DNA of 64,000 nt from Cytophagales bacterium (lineage in GTDB: Bacteria; Bacteroidota; Bacteroidia; Cytophagales; 172606-1): NCBI GenBank assembly GCA_030448185.1, contig JAUJNL010000013.1:29772-93771 (forward strand), in the 5' to 3' direction. The notes beneath the pieces are model-generated. The model searched no databases and was not told the origin of the DNA. It saw only the letters and a program-made list of their open reading frames with translations. The position numbers were made by a program, and so were the translations under genes. Shown here piece after piece: positions 23,507 through 32,066 of the stretch (position 1 is its first letter; each line of letters begins with the position of its first letter).

Positions 23507-23821
23507 ATGCTGCTGCGCATTGAAAAAAAAGTTAACTGCAATGGGAAAGCATTACGTTTCAGACAATTAAGTACCCAGGAAAAGTCCCGCGTTTTTTTTC
23601 ATCTTTCGGTAATTCTAAGCCGCCTGGCTACTGTTAAATGCCTGTATCATCCCTGTGATTCCATCAGTGTTACACTGACCCTGAAGAATGACAAAATTCA
23701 GTCAACGATTCAGGTCTGTTGCAATTGTTTTACCCCTATTATCACTTACATCCTTCATGACAGTTCCATTGATTTCCATCCGGAACCCCGACAGCAATGT
23801 CATTTTCACCAGTATAATTAA
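23507..23821 (+). CDS. small Cys/His-rich protein, first of a tandem pair
   Basis: 104 residues, no recognised family. Key positions are Cys-Asn-Gly near residue 11, a leucine-rich helix region (FRQLSTQEKSRVFFHLSVIL), then C-x-Y-H-P near 46-50 and the pair CC near residue 71. The same pattern, with identical spacing and no gaps over about 70 residues, is seen in the next gene. The paired Cys and His residues could bind metal or form a disulfide. There is no signal peptide. The TTGGTACGT repeats upstream (23381-23420) may belong to its promoter. Confidence 0.6.
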   Translation: MLLRIEKKVNCNGKALRFRQLSTQEKSRVFFHLSVILSRLATVKCLYHPCDSISVTLTLKNDKIQSTIQVCCNCFTPIITYILHDSSIDFHPEPRQQCHFHQYN

Positions 23822-23844
23822 TGGTATAGCTAATCTGCATTTTT

Positions 23845-24144
23845 ATGAATCTATTACTCTCTCGCCATCTCATCTGTGATGGGATACCGGTTGACTTTCA
23901 TTCCCTCTCACTGGCCGACCAGAAACGGGTAGTCGAAAATAATACCAAATTATCATCTCTCACTGCCAACCTGCAGTGCCGGTATCATCCTGAGTATGCC
24001 ACAGAGGTACATACCTGTTTTGAACATGGCTTGTTGCATAATACCTTGTTTTCCTGCTGTCGTAGCTTTAGCTATACCCTTCAGTGGGCACTCAAGAGTA
24101 CTTCTTACCCTTGTTCCATCCAGACTATGGAGACTGTGCAGTAG
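23845..24144 (+). CDS. small Cys/His-rich protein, second of a tandem pair
   Basis: 99 residues, clearly related to the preceding gene. ICDG, DFHSLSLADQKRV, LSSLTANLQCRYHP and FSCCRSF match VNCNG, RFRQLSTQEKSRV, LSRLATVKCLYHP and QVCCNCF at the same spacing. Sequence identity is low outside these positions, so the duplication is old and the conserved Cys, His and Pro are likely functional. It starts 23 bases after the first gene, consistent with one transcript. The function is unknown. Confidence 0.6.
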   Translation: MNLLLSRHLICDGIPVDFHSLSLADQKRVVENNTKLSSLTANLQCRYHPEYATEVHTCFEHGLLHNTLFSCCRSFSYTLQWALKSTSYPCSIQTMETVQ

Positions 24145-24512
24145 AAATAGCTGATGGATTAAGGCTGCCATTTTTAGCTTATATAAAGAATTTTATAGGA
24201 TAAGGCTTTTTCTCAGCCGCTGGCGAGAATCAGCTTGCTAATTGGCTAAACAAGCCTTACCCATAATCCTAGCTAAGAAAAGCCTTGCCCTCCATACCTG
24301 CTGAACAATAGGTAACCGGGCAAGGCAAGCATCAGCCAAAACCCAGGACTGCCGTTCACTATATTTTAATTTTAGGCAAAGGCTATCGCCGGACTGCATG
24401 CAAATACAGCTAATAGATGGCGGACTAAAACAAGTGGTATACGGGTTTACTGTCATGCCTGCGCGGGGCACAACAGGAGAAAAGACGCTGTCAGAGCAGC
24501 AAGTAAGGCGGG
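24145..24512. other. spacer without a supported gene
   Basis: About 370 bases. AAGGCTT/AAGCCTT words recur (24203, 24250, 24282), and one open frame on the minus strand has an unnatural composition. I see no recognisable RNA or protein here. Confidence 0.35.
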
Positions 24513-24659
24513 TTACTGTCTGAGTCGGGGCAGAGAGACAATCAGGTGCTTATCATTTTTACGGACCGATACAACACCCACCCGATGGGCGCGGCCGGCG
24601 CAACTGACAAGCAAACATCCGGCAAATAACAGTACAAACAAAAGACCTAGCATTCGCAT
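24513..24659 (-). CDS. 48-residue putative lipoprotein
   Basis: Very short gene candidate. MRMLGLLFVLLFAGCLLVSC is a classic short lipoprotein signal with two candidate lipobox cysteines (FAGC and LVSC). It is followed by a basic tail, AGRAHRVGVVSVRKNDKHLI, and a natural stop. Small lipoproteins of this shape are common in Bacteroidota and are easily missed. It runs opposite to the YciE/YciF-like gene, 210 bases away. No function is known. Confidence 0.45.
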   Translation of the reverse strand: MRMLGLLFVLLFAGCLLVSCAGRAHRVGVVSVRKNDKHLIVSLPRLRQ

Positions 24660-24869
24660 AATGGTAAGGGTTTGAAGAGTTTGAAAAACAGCCTGATTGT
24701 ACAGCGTACCGGCTTTATGGATCGGTTTGCAAGGATCGTTCCACTTTTTTAATTACCCTAAAAATCGGTTCTGCATTTGCAAATGCATCCTCTTTAAAAG
24801 CTTACTCGCCCAACCTCCCGGCCCCTTTTTACGTTGCAACCTCTATACTTACAACAATTAACTTATATC

Positions 24870-25367
24870 ATGGATAAGCTTAAAAACCTGGATGATTTAT
24901 TCGAGCACGAACTGAAAGACCTGTACAGTGCCGAGAAACAACTACTGGAAGCCCTGCCTAAAATGGCTAAAACTGCCTCCGATCCCCAATTGAAGCAGGC
25001 ATTCGAAAAACACCTGCAAGAAACCGAAGGACAGAAAGAAAGACTGGAGCAGGTATTTGAACTGCTGGAACTAAAGCCCGGCCGTAAAAAATGCGAAGCC
25101 ATGGCGGGTCTGATCGAAGAAGGAGAGAACATGATTGACGAAAAAGCAACTCCTGAGGTAAAGGATGCCGGACTAATTGCTTCAGCCCAGCGGATTGAAC
25201 ATTACGAAATTGCCGGCTACGGTACAGCGGCGCATTATGCCCACCGTTTAGGCAAGAAGGATGCGGCTAAGTTGCTGGAACAAACGCTGCAGGAAGAACA
25301 AAAAACGGATACTCTACTTAACGACCTAGCTAAAAGCTATATCAATCAGAAAGCAATGGGTGCGTAG
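24870..25367 (+). CDS. YciE/YciF-like ferritin-fold protein (DUF892)
   Basis: 165 residues from the ATG at 24870. The upstream in-frame start at 24834 adds an unlikely leader. It forms a four-helix ferritin-like bundle with LDDLFEHELKDLYSAEKQLL at the N-terminus, KHLQETEGQKERLEQVFELL in helix two, and AQRIEHYEIAGYGTAAHYA in helix three. The Glu and His residues are arranged as in the di-metal site of the family. Members are usually induced by stress (osmotic, stationary phase), but their reaction is not settled. It is monocistronic with its own terminator. Confidence 0.9.
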   Translation: MDKLKNLDDLFEHELKDLYSAEKQLLEALPKMAKTASDPQLKQAFEKHLQETEGQKERLEQVFELLELKPGRKKCEAMAGLIEEGENMIDEKATPEVKDAGLIASAQRIEHYEIAGYGTAAHYAHRLGKKDAAKLLEQTLQEEQKTDTLLNDLAKSYINQKAMGA

Positions 25368-25394
25368 CAAGCCAGCTAGTGAAGTACCAAATGT

Positions 25395-25435
25395 AAAAGA
25401 GCCGGATGGACGCAAAGTCCTGATCCGGCTCTTTT
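25395..25435. terminator. terminator after the YciE/YciF-like gene
   Basis: AAAAGAGCCGGAT pairs with ATCCGGCTCTTTT across a 15-base loop, followed by TGTTTAT. It lies 28 bases past the stop codon. Confidence 0.88.
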
Positions 25436-25515
25436 GTTTATATCCTTTCTTTTCCGGAGCTAAGTCCCCTACTGAACGAATTATAAAATGATCTGCAAGT
25501 AAGTGTTTTGTACTC

Positions 25516-25687
25516 GGGTGTACGACAAATTGCAGATCAACCATTAAACTTTGTTCGTGTTGTTCCGCATTTGCAATGCGGAACTGAGAAAAAGGGCATT
25601 TCAAATGCCCGGCTATACACCTCCGCATTGCAACTATTCTCAGCGAAGCTAAATGCGGATGAACGCTCTGCATTTTGTCGTACACCC
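25516..25687. repeat. palindromic intergenic repeat carrying the 22-base unit
   Basis: The outer arms GGGTGTACGACAAATTGCAG (25516 on) and CTGCATTTTGTCGTACACCC (ending 25687) are a nearly perfect inverted repeat. Inside lie three smaller palindromes: CCGCATTTGCAATGCGGA (25565-25582), GGGCATTTCAAATGCCC, and CCGCATTG...ATGCGG. The last is interrupted by the 22-base unit at 25631-25652. A related repeat lies at 48291-48405, where the corresponding last palindrome is uninterrupted. Confidence 0.8.
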
Positions 25688-25719
25688 TTGTACTCAGGGA
25701 TTTATTCATTATCCATTTT

Positions 25720-25741
25720 CAACTATTCTCAGCGAAGCTAA
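25720..25741. repeat. second nearby copy of the 22-base unit
   Basis: Identical over 22 bases to 25631-25652 (CAA followed by CTATTCTCAGCGAAGCTAA). It is embedded between ATCCATTTT and TTGTACATTGTCCATTT, an ordinary CATTGTCCATT-type spacer. Confidence 0.8.
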
Positions 25742-25767
25742 TTGTACATTGTCCATTTACTTAGTTT

Positions 25768-26589
25768 CTACTTTTCTCGTTCCCATATCTCATTCACTTT
25801 TTTACCAGTAGTGCTTAGTCCCTGGTGGTGCCAGTTGTCTCCCTGGGAGGCAAAATCAAAAGTAAGCGCCATTCCGACCCGGCTCGGATCACGGGAAAAA
25901 AATTCGATAGTTTCGGTATACTTGCCTCCGTTAGCGGTATAAGTGCCGCCTCCCGTGCCAAAAAACTGCTTGGTTTCACTATTAAAGGCAATCCACTGAA
26001 ACCGGGTGCCCGACATTATTTTTACGGTCTTCCGCGGTCCCGGCTTGATAGAGGTCATCTTGCCGTCCTCTCCTTCCCGTTGCCTGATCTGCCAGGCTCC
26101 GGATAACACCCCCGGCACAGCGTCTTCATTGATCTTTTCCCACGTTTCGGCTATAGCTGCACCCTTTTTGTTCCCGGATAGTTGCCAGGTGTTACCCCGC
26201 AACTGGCCCTGCAATGAGAAAGACGTACCTACCTGAGTAGAATCCATAGTATTGTACTGCAGCCTTTCGGTGAACTGATTGCCCGACGAAGTGTACGTTC
26301 CTCCGTACGTGCCGATGAATTTTTTCTGCGCCTTATCAAAATAAGCTACTGTGAACCAGCCCTTTGTTACAATTTTAATTCCCGTAGTGCCTGCGGCCAG
26401 GTTGGTACCCTCTTGCTTGGTCAGCCTCCAGGCACCCCTTATTTCCGTTGCGTAAGGTTTCACCGGCAAAGGGCCGTTTTTAGTCGAGTCACCGGCGTGG
26501 AAAGTACCAGGTTTATTAGTTCCAATGCCCAGTAATACGCCCATAATAAAAAGGAGCTTAGCGCCCAATAGTTGGATAAGGCTTGTCAT
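25768..26589 (-). CDS. secreted protein with two copies of one domain
   Basis: 273 residues from the chosen ATG at 26589. A start at 26703 would add 38 unlikely residues before the signal peptide. Two copies of one domain of about 105 residues follow the signal peptide. In both, GAW begins the copy, then a Phe and VAYFD or IAFNS strand, F-x-GT-x-GGTYT, a TE pair (FTERLQYN and YTETIEFF), and VG-x-x-F/L. This is a lipocalin-like pattern of the kind annotated as DUF4488 or membrane/secreted protein in Bacteroidota. The two halves diverged but kept the glycine turn, so the duplication is within the gene. The ligand is unknown. Confidence 0.72.
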   Translation of the reverse strand: MTSLIQLLGAKLLFIMGVLLGIGTNKPGTFHAGDSTKNGPLPVKPYATEIRGAWRLTKQEGTNLAAGTTGIKIVTKGWFTVAYFDKAQKKFIGTYGGTYTSSGNQFTERLQYNTMDSTQVGTSFSLQGQLRGNTWQLSGNKKGAAIAETWEKINEDAVPGVLSGAWQIRQREGEDGKMTSIKPGPRKTVKIMSGTRFQWIAFNSETKQFFGTGGGTYTANGGKYTETIEFFSRDPSRVGMALTFDFASQGDNWHHQGLSTTGKKVNEIWEREK

Positions 26590-26742
26590 CGTGTAAGGTG
26601 GGTTAGTGATCTGACAGTGCAGAATTACGCAAACCCGTAGACATCCGTTACAATTTGTCCTTCCGGCGTAACTCCCGGTAAACAAAGCAGTCCGTTCGGA
26701 CAACCGAACGGACTGTGGTAGGCCTTCGTGGCAGGTTCAGAA

Positions 26743-27093
26743 TCAATACTCGGCGTGCAGCCAGGCTTTCTTAGCCAGCAATTCTTCCTCGCTTTCGCGG
26801 TAATCGGGATCTTCAACGCAGCAATCTACGGGGCAAACCGCCGCACACTGGGGCTCTTCGTGGAACCCTTTACACTCAGTACATTTATCGGGAACAATAT
26901 AAAAGAAGTCATTGGAAATAGGAGCCTGCATTACATTGCCGTCAACCAGCGTGCCGTCTTCCAGTTCTATCTCGGTTAACCCGGTTCCCTTACTCCAGGT
27001 CCACGACTCGGCATTGGCATAAATGGCATTATTAGGGCATTCGGGTTCGCAAGCCCCGCAGTTAATGCAATCATCCGTGATCATGATAGCCAT
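26743..27093 (-). CDS. 2[4Fe-4S] ferredoxin
   Basis: 116 residues from the internal ATG at 27093, which gives the usual MAIMITDDCINCGACEPECP start. A longer frame begins at 27168. CINCGACEPECP is the first cluster motif. CTECKGFHEEPQCAAVCPVD is the second, with the eight-residue loop of the Allochromatium-type ferredoxins. An insertion of about 45 residues separates the two. It carries electrons in the cytoplasm, and its partner enzymes are not in the window. The LysR gene lies 96 bases upstream on the same strand. Confidence 0.92.
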   Translation of the reverse strand: MAIMITDDCINCGACEPECPNNAIYANAESWTWSKGTGLTEIELEDGTLVDGNVMQAPISNDFFYIVPDKCTECKGFHEEPQCAAVCPVDCCVEDPDYRESEEELLAKKAWLHAEY

Positions 27094-27188
27094 AGTACAA
27101 AACCCTCCTTTCGATTTACTTTGTGATTTGCTGGCGTAAAAATCCTGTTTAAACCCCTCATTTGCCAATCACATTGTTTTATAAGCCA

Positions 27189-28088
27189 TTACTTAAAGTT
27201 ATAATGGCTCAGGCAAAATCGCCGAAACAAGTCAGGTAGTCTAGCGGATTGTCCCTGCAACTGAATAAACTGAAATGTCCGGTAAATCCCGACGCCTTTA
27301 ATGTCAATAATACTCAGTTCATTCTGCCCTAATTCCCGGGCAATGGAATGGATAGAAAGAAAAGCGGCGCAATCAGCGTGTAACAGGTACTGCTTGATGC
27401 TTTCGGTGCTTTCCAGCTGAATCTCGGTTTTCAGATCTTTGGGAGGGATACCGGCTTTAAGCAGGGCTTTGTAAATCACATCCAGGGTACCGGAACCGTA
27501 TTCCCGGAGCACCAGCGGGATGGTTACTAATTGGGCAGGTTTAATTTCGCTTTTCTGCGCCCATTTACTGCTTGCCTTTGTTACCAGCACAATCTCATCC
27601 TTTACAAAAGGCTCATACATAATCTGCGGATGGTGTGAATTACCCTCCACCACGGCTATATCAATTTTTTCCGTCATCACTTGTTGTTCGATAAATTCAC
27701 TGTTGCCGATACTGAACGTAAAATGAATAGCCGGATGAGCCGTTTTAAATAGGGCCAGTATCCGGGGCAGTACGTATTGAGCCAAGGTGGTGCTGGCCCC
27801 GATTCGGATCGTTCCGCTGGCGACACTTTGCAGTTGCGCCAGTGCGTTCTCCATAGCGGCGTAGGTCTGAAAGATCTGCTGGGCATACTGCACCACAATC
27901 TGGCCGGCGGGTGTCAGGGATATACTGTTTCCGTGCCGTTTAAACAAGCCTACGCCCAGTTGCTGTTCCAACTCGTTGATATGTTTGGTCACTGCTGGCT
28001 GAGTAATAAAAAGCTCACTGGCTGCTTTGGTAAAACTCAGTTTCTGGGAAACGGTATAAAACACTTTTAACCGGAAGTCAAAAATCAT
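27189..28088 (-). CDS. LysR-family transcriptional regulator
   Basis: 299 residues. The N-terminal winged helix is clear (LSFTKAASELFITQPAVTKH, then LEQQLGVGLFKR). The effector domain begins near residue 90 (SGTIRIGASTTLAQYVLP). LysR regulators of this shape (CysB/CysL- or CbbR-like) often sense small oxidised metabolites, but no ligand can be read here. The next gene on the same strand is the ferredoxin. Confidence 0.93.
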   Translation of the reverse strand: MIFDFRLKVFYTVSQKLSFTKAASELFITQPAVTKHINELEQQLGVGLFKRHGNSISLTPAGQIVVQYAQQIFQTYAAMENALAQLQSVASGTIRIGASTTLAQYVLPRILALFKTAHPAIHFTFSIGNSEFIEQQVMTEKIDIAVVEGNSHHPQIMYEPFVKDEIVLVTKASSKWAQKSEIKPAQLVTIPLVLREYGSGTLDVIYKALLKAGIPPKDLKTEIQLESTESIKQYLLHADCAAFLSIHSIARELGQNELSIIDIKGVGIYRTFQFIQLQGQSARLPDLFRRFCLSHYNFK

Positions 28089-28339
28089 AGAGGGAGGCTT
28101 TTACGGACGCGTAACGTTATAAAAAAAACGAAAAGTAAAGTAAATTACTCGTGTCTGAAGCATTCATTTATCCCGGCAAACTGGCAAAAACGGGTATTTT
28201 TGACAAAGACTGTTTAACTTCCGGAAAGTAGATTTTACGGCCAATACGTATCTATCAAAATCAGTGCAGACTGGTTGTCTTTTAACCAATTGAAAAATAA
28301 GCTAATAGCTAACCGCTCATAGCTACTTACCTATTAAAG

Positions 28340-28738
28340 ATGCGTCAGAGAGTACCACGCAGTAAGTTAAGTCTGGGGAAGATATCTCCCTTATGGATTG
28401 TTTTAATAGTAGGGGTACTTGGTGCCAACTGGCTTTTTACCAGCTTTTTCCGGGATTCTCAACAGAAAATAGAACAGTCTCAGCTGCAAGCAAAGGCCGT
28501 TGAATTGGCTGAGCAGGCCGTACGAGAAAAAATAGGCAGTGCTCAGCCGGTAAAATTCCATCGAAAAGCCGATGTTGAAGTAAAAGGAAGCCAATACGTA
28601 GTGAGTTCTCACTGTATTACCCTGACCCGTCTAGGTGAGCAAGATCAGCGGGCCTGGATCGTAACCCTACAGGTGCAGAAAGATAAAGCCACCGGGAATA
28701 CCCAGTGGCAAGTATTGTCCTGCGATATCGGCGAGTAA
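28340..28738 (+). CDS. membrane-anchored protein of unknown function
   Basis: 132 residues. A basic start (MRQRVPRSKLSLGK) is followed by one membrane helix (LWIVLIVGVLGANWLFTSFF), so the rest is probably outside the cytoplasm. A short coiled-coil region (QKIEQSQLQAKAVELAEQAV) leads to a compact domain with two Cys (SHCITL and VLSCDIG). No family was recognised. It is convergent with the SPL-like gene, with 8 bases between the stops. Confidence 0.65.
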   Translation: MRQRVPRSKLSLGKISPLWIVLIVGVLGANWLFTSFFRDSQQKIEQSQLQAKAVELAEQAVREKIGSAQPVKFHRKADVEVKGSQYVVSSHCITLTRLGEQDQRAWIVTLQVQKDKATGNTQWQVLSCDIGE

Positions 28739-28746
28739 AGGGCTAT

Positions 28747-29832
28747 TCAGGTCCAATACAGAATGGAGGCATCCGGAAAACGCTTGGCTAGCTCTTTCTC
28801 AAAAAAACGTCGGAGCTCACTCATAACTTCACGCGTATACACGTATTTAATGCCGCCGAACTTATTGCGCTTCAAGGCCCGGCCTGATTCATTCATCTCC
28901 AGGCTGGTATTAGGGTACCACTCCAACAATACATCCTTCGAACCGGGCGTAAATCGGTGACTGATCAGTTCAAAGGTTAGGTCACACGAAAAGTCAAGCG
29001 CCGCTTCAATCTGATCAAGCAACTGCCGGTAATGGGTTTCCCAGTCCGGAATGGGCATAATAGGCGCAATGACCAATCCTACCGGGTACCCTCCCCCACC
29101 CTGGCTGCGGGGCAAAGCCAGTTTCCGCAAAGCCTGCAACCGCGCTGCTACCGATGCGGTCCCTCCCTCCATTCGCCGGGCAATGGGATCGGCATTAACG
29201 CTGAGCCGGCAACGGGTACGGCCATTGTGCGGTAAGTCAAGCAACGAGTCAACCTGGCTGTATTTGGTCACCCAACGCAGTTGTGCAGTTGTACGCTGAC
29301 CAAAATACCGGATGCTTTCCGACAAGCTGCCCGTCAGGTGATCGATCCCCAGCGGGTCGGTGTAGCAACTGGCTTCAAAGGTAGTGAGCCGTCCCGGACC
29401 TTCGTACCGGGACAGATTGGCAAGGATAGCGGGCAGATTGGCAAAGGTCCGGATTACGGGAAGACCTTGTAAACTTCCGGCCAGGTAACAGTACTGGCAG
29501 TGCGCCGGACAGCCCTCCGCCAAGTGAAATTGCCAGTCGGCCGAAGGGGGGATGGGCTGCAACCGGAAGGCACTGGCGGGTGCATTCACCACGGCCAGCG
29601 TATTTTTGGCATTGCGGTAGGTTTCCCGTTCGTCGGCGCCCCGGAGACCGGTAATCCGGTTGCTCTTCAGCTCCTCAATGGGCAAACCCAAGTCAGATAC
29701 CCGCTGGTAAATCTGCCCACCGAAGGGCTCTTTCAGGGCATCAGGCGTAAAAAGCACCCGCTTAGGCATCCATAACTTAGGCGCATTAGCTTTCGGGGTG
29801 GAATCGACAGTGGCTGGGGCGGTAGTTACCAA
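28747..29832 (-). CDS. spore photoproduct lyase-like radical SAM protein
   Basis: 361 residues. The radical SAM cluster is CPAHCQYCYLAG near residue 114, a C-x3-C-x2-C motif followed by Leu, as in SplB. TFEASCYTDPLG and LTFELISHRFTPGSKDVLLE match the spore photoproduct lyase fold, which repairs UV thymine dimers of dry DNA. Bacteroidota do not form endospores, so the real substrate may be different nucleic acid damage or something else. It is monocistronic. Confidence is high in the family and low in the substrate. Confidence 0.86.
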   Translation of the reverse strand: MVTTAPATVDSTPKANAPKLWMPKRVLFTPDALKEPFGGQIYQRVSDLGLPIEELKSNRITGLRGADERETYRNAKNTLAVVNAPASAFRLQPIPPSADWQFHLAEGCPAHCQYCYLAGSLQGLPVIRTFANLPAILANLSRYEGPGRLTTFEASCYTDPLGIDHLTGSLSESIRYFGQRTTAQLRWVTKYSQVDSLLDLPHNGRTRCRLSVNADPIARRMEGGTASVAARLQALRKLALPRSQGGGGYPVGLVIAPIMPIPDWETHYRQLLDQIEAALDFSCDLTFELISHRFTPGSKDVLLEWYPNTSLEMNESGRALKRNKFGGIKYVYTREVMSELRRFFEKELAKRFPDASILYWT

Positions 29833-30069
29833 ATTGTATTTTTATAGTTGATGCTTAAAACAAACGGAGCACGCTTTGAGAAATAAAGCAATCAAAATCG
29901 GACTATCCGGGTATTTTTAAAACAATCACCTAGGCAAAATAAATCCCCAAGCTAATTGTATTTTATTTACAATTAACCCCTAAATATATCGTAATAATTA
30001 GATTGCTGAAACCGGTTTATATTTTTAAGAACCTTACCCTAAATCCCTCCCCTACTGAGAGGGACCTCC

Positions 30070-30286
30070 AATCAGTCGCTTGCCTCCGGCGAGTGACGAC
30101 TATCGAAAGGGCCTCCGGCCCATTTTTGAGAATGTTTGCGGGAACCAAGTTCCTTATATTAAAAAAGCACGGAAGAAACTCCCGCGCTAGTCGTACGGAA
30201 AACCAACTATTTCCCGTAAAGCTAAATGCTTGAAAGACGGGCGGGGCCCTTTCGATAGTCGTCACTCGCCGGAGGCAAACGACTGG
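30070..30286. mobile_element. inverted-repeat element of about 217 bases
   Basis: The arms at 30075-30112 and 30245-30284 are complementary over about 37 bases with one or two mismatches (core TGCCTCCGGCGAGTGACGAC). The interior has no gene. This looks like a non-autonomous palindromic element or a MITE. No transposase is nearby. Confidence 0.6.
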
Positions 30287-30330
30287 ATAATTAAAAATAT
30301 TGTTAATCGAACATCGCCAATCGAACAGCC

Positions 30331-31824
30331 CTATTTCGCCTCCGTCTTCAGTTTGCGAAGCGTTTCTTTCAAAGCATCATTCCGGCGGAGCCGGTTCCAG
30401 ATCACGGGCGGATGAGACCGTTCCAGGCAGTTTAAGGCGCCGCATCGTTCACAAGTTTCGTTCACCAGCCGGTGCATAAGTTGCGTATCGTTCAGGAAAC
30501 GAACCCGAGACCGTAAGGCCTCATCTACAGCGAAGCCTAGCGAAACGCTGCTGTTATGGCCTTTGGGCGGAGAAGGTTTGGCCAACGACAGAATCAGATA
30601 CCGGCTGCCCGTATCCATATATTCGGCGATTTGGGCCCGGCACAAGGTTCTGCCGTCCCAGCTACCGGAATACTGCTTTTCGGCTAACTCCTGCAGAATA
30701 GTCACTGACACGCAACGCCGGTAGAAGTGCTCACTGATAATACCATGCGGGTTATGCAACTTAGCCAGGTGCATTTCTTTGGTTAACTGAAAGTTATTTT
30801 CCCCCATTTTGTTATCAAAACGCAAGAAAAAAGGCTGATTAATGCCAAAATGTCCCGGCATAATATTGCTCAGACGGTGCAGAAATACTTCGGGGGTCGC
30901 CTGGAAAGAGTCCATCAGAGTCAGCAAAGCCGTCGGCTCCCAGACCGGCCGGGAAAAAAATTGCTCAATTCCCCGGATAAGTTCTCCCTTTGGAATCAGA
31001 ATAGCTCCGGCGAAGTAAGAGGCTTTGAAATTGTTCAGTACCTGATCAAAAGACTCGGCTTCGATAACAGACGAAACCAGCGGCCGGTTTTGCAGGCGCA
31101 TGACCTGATACCCTACTTCACGCCCCAGGGTAAAGGCCAGTTGTTCCGTTTCCAGGCCTTCATTCACCAGCAGCACATTAGGCTTACCCGGCAACATAAC
31201 CGACCGCAAACCAGCCAATTCGGGCGGGAAATTTGATTGAACCACTTAATTGTAAAACCAAATTCCTCTTCCAGTAAGGTCTTTAACCGGGAAGCATCCA
31301 GGCGTTCCCCCGCGGCCAAGTTTAGTTTATTCAAGAATCCTTCGGCGGCCTGCTCAATGTCTTCAAAGTAATTGTCGTGCATCTCCTGGTATGAACGAAG
31401 CGCGGAGAAGTAAAACTGTTCCACATTCATACCATGACTGCGGCTGATTTCAATAATGGTATTGATAAATGAGCTTATTTTAGCGGCAGCTTCTGACAAT
31501 AATTCAAGCAGATCGGAAGGCCCGATTCCGAAAAGTTCGAGAGGCAGTTCTTGCAGGATATTAGAATTGAGTAGTTCCGCAATGGGCTCCAACTTCTTGC
31601 TTAATTTCATGGAAACCAACGTATCGTAGTCAGTTTCAGCGCCGGGCTAATGCAAATATTTTATCCGCCTTGGGGTACTTTTTTCCCTTTTCAATCTCAT
31701 TTAAGTAAGAGACTGAGAACCGGCCCCGGTCGGCTAGTTCATTCAGCTGAATTCCTTTATCCTGCCGCAGTTGTTTCAACTTCAAGCCGAATATCAGCTT
31801 TACTTTTTCATTATTGATGGACAT
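30331..31824 (-). CDS. XRE-family regulator with a fatty-acid-sensing-type C-terminal region, frameshifted
   Basis: About 497 residues once the frame breaks are repaired. The N-terminal helix-turn-helix (LKQLRQDKGIQLNELADRGR, then FSVSYLNEIEKGKKYP) is followed by a break at 31636-31645. One G missing from each of two G runs there separates ALAR from DYDTLVSMKLS. The middle part (SDLLELLSEAAAKISSFINT) resembles the ImmA/IrrE-linked regulators of the RamB/ScfR type, which respond to short-chain fatty acid metabolism. A second break near 31240 separates IKWFNQ from SNFPPELAGLRSVMLPG. The end has Cys-rich CERCGALNCLER, likely metal-binding. It is divergent from pckA and therefore a candidate controller of gluconeogenesis (inference). 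Confidence 0.82.
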
Positions 31825-31872
31825 GAATGTGCGCTAAAATGCTTAACAAAAGTATACAGATAAAATTTATAT

Positions 31873-31922
31873 AGCAAAAATTCGTAATTAGCGAAAATTC
31901 GCTTTTTTTTTTCATTTCGCTA
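31873..31922. promoter_or_regulatory. repeated operator sites between the XRE regulator and pckA
   Basis: AGCGAAAATTCGCT (31890-31903) is a perfect inverted repeat with a two-base centre. A weaker copy, AGCAAAAATTCGTA (31873-31886), lies 17 bases upstream. A half-site, CATTTCGCTA (31913-31922), follows. The spacing and placement in the divergent gap suggest binding sites for the adjacent regulator. Confidence 0.55.
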
Positions 31923-31925
31923 TAT

Positions 31926-31933
31926 TATGTTTG
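31926..31933 (+). promoter_or_regulatory. Bacteroidota-type -7 element for pckA
   Basis: TATGTTTG matches the TAnnTTTG consensus of the Bacteroidota sigma factor. It lies 134 bases before the pckA start, just after the operator repeats. No clear -33 element was identified. Confidence 0.4.
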
Positions 31934-32066
31934 TAAGGCAATAACTGATCAGCAGCACGGGACTTATCCATGCATTATAGAGGTCTATGCAAAGCCCTAA
32001 TGCGCAGTTACATACTTATAGCCATACTGATCAGCTAAATCCCCTAACCTATTAACCGTATTTTTT

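Noticed and set aside
24238..24471. Minus-strand 77-residue frame
   Set aside because: Cys, Ser and Arg-rich random composition with no start context. Not supported as a gene.
26119..26236. Plus-strand frames opposite the duplicated-domain protein
   Set aside because: The minus strand has two clear homologous domains, so these are shadows.
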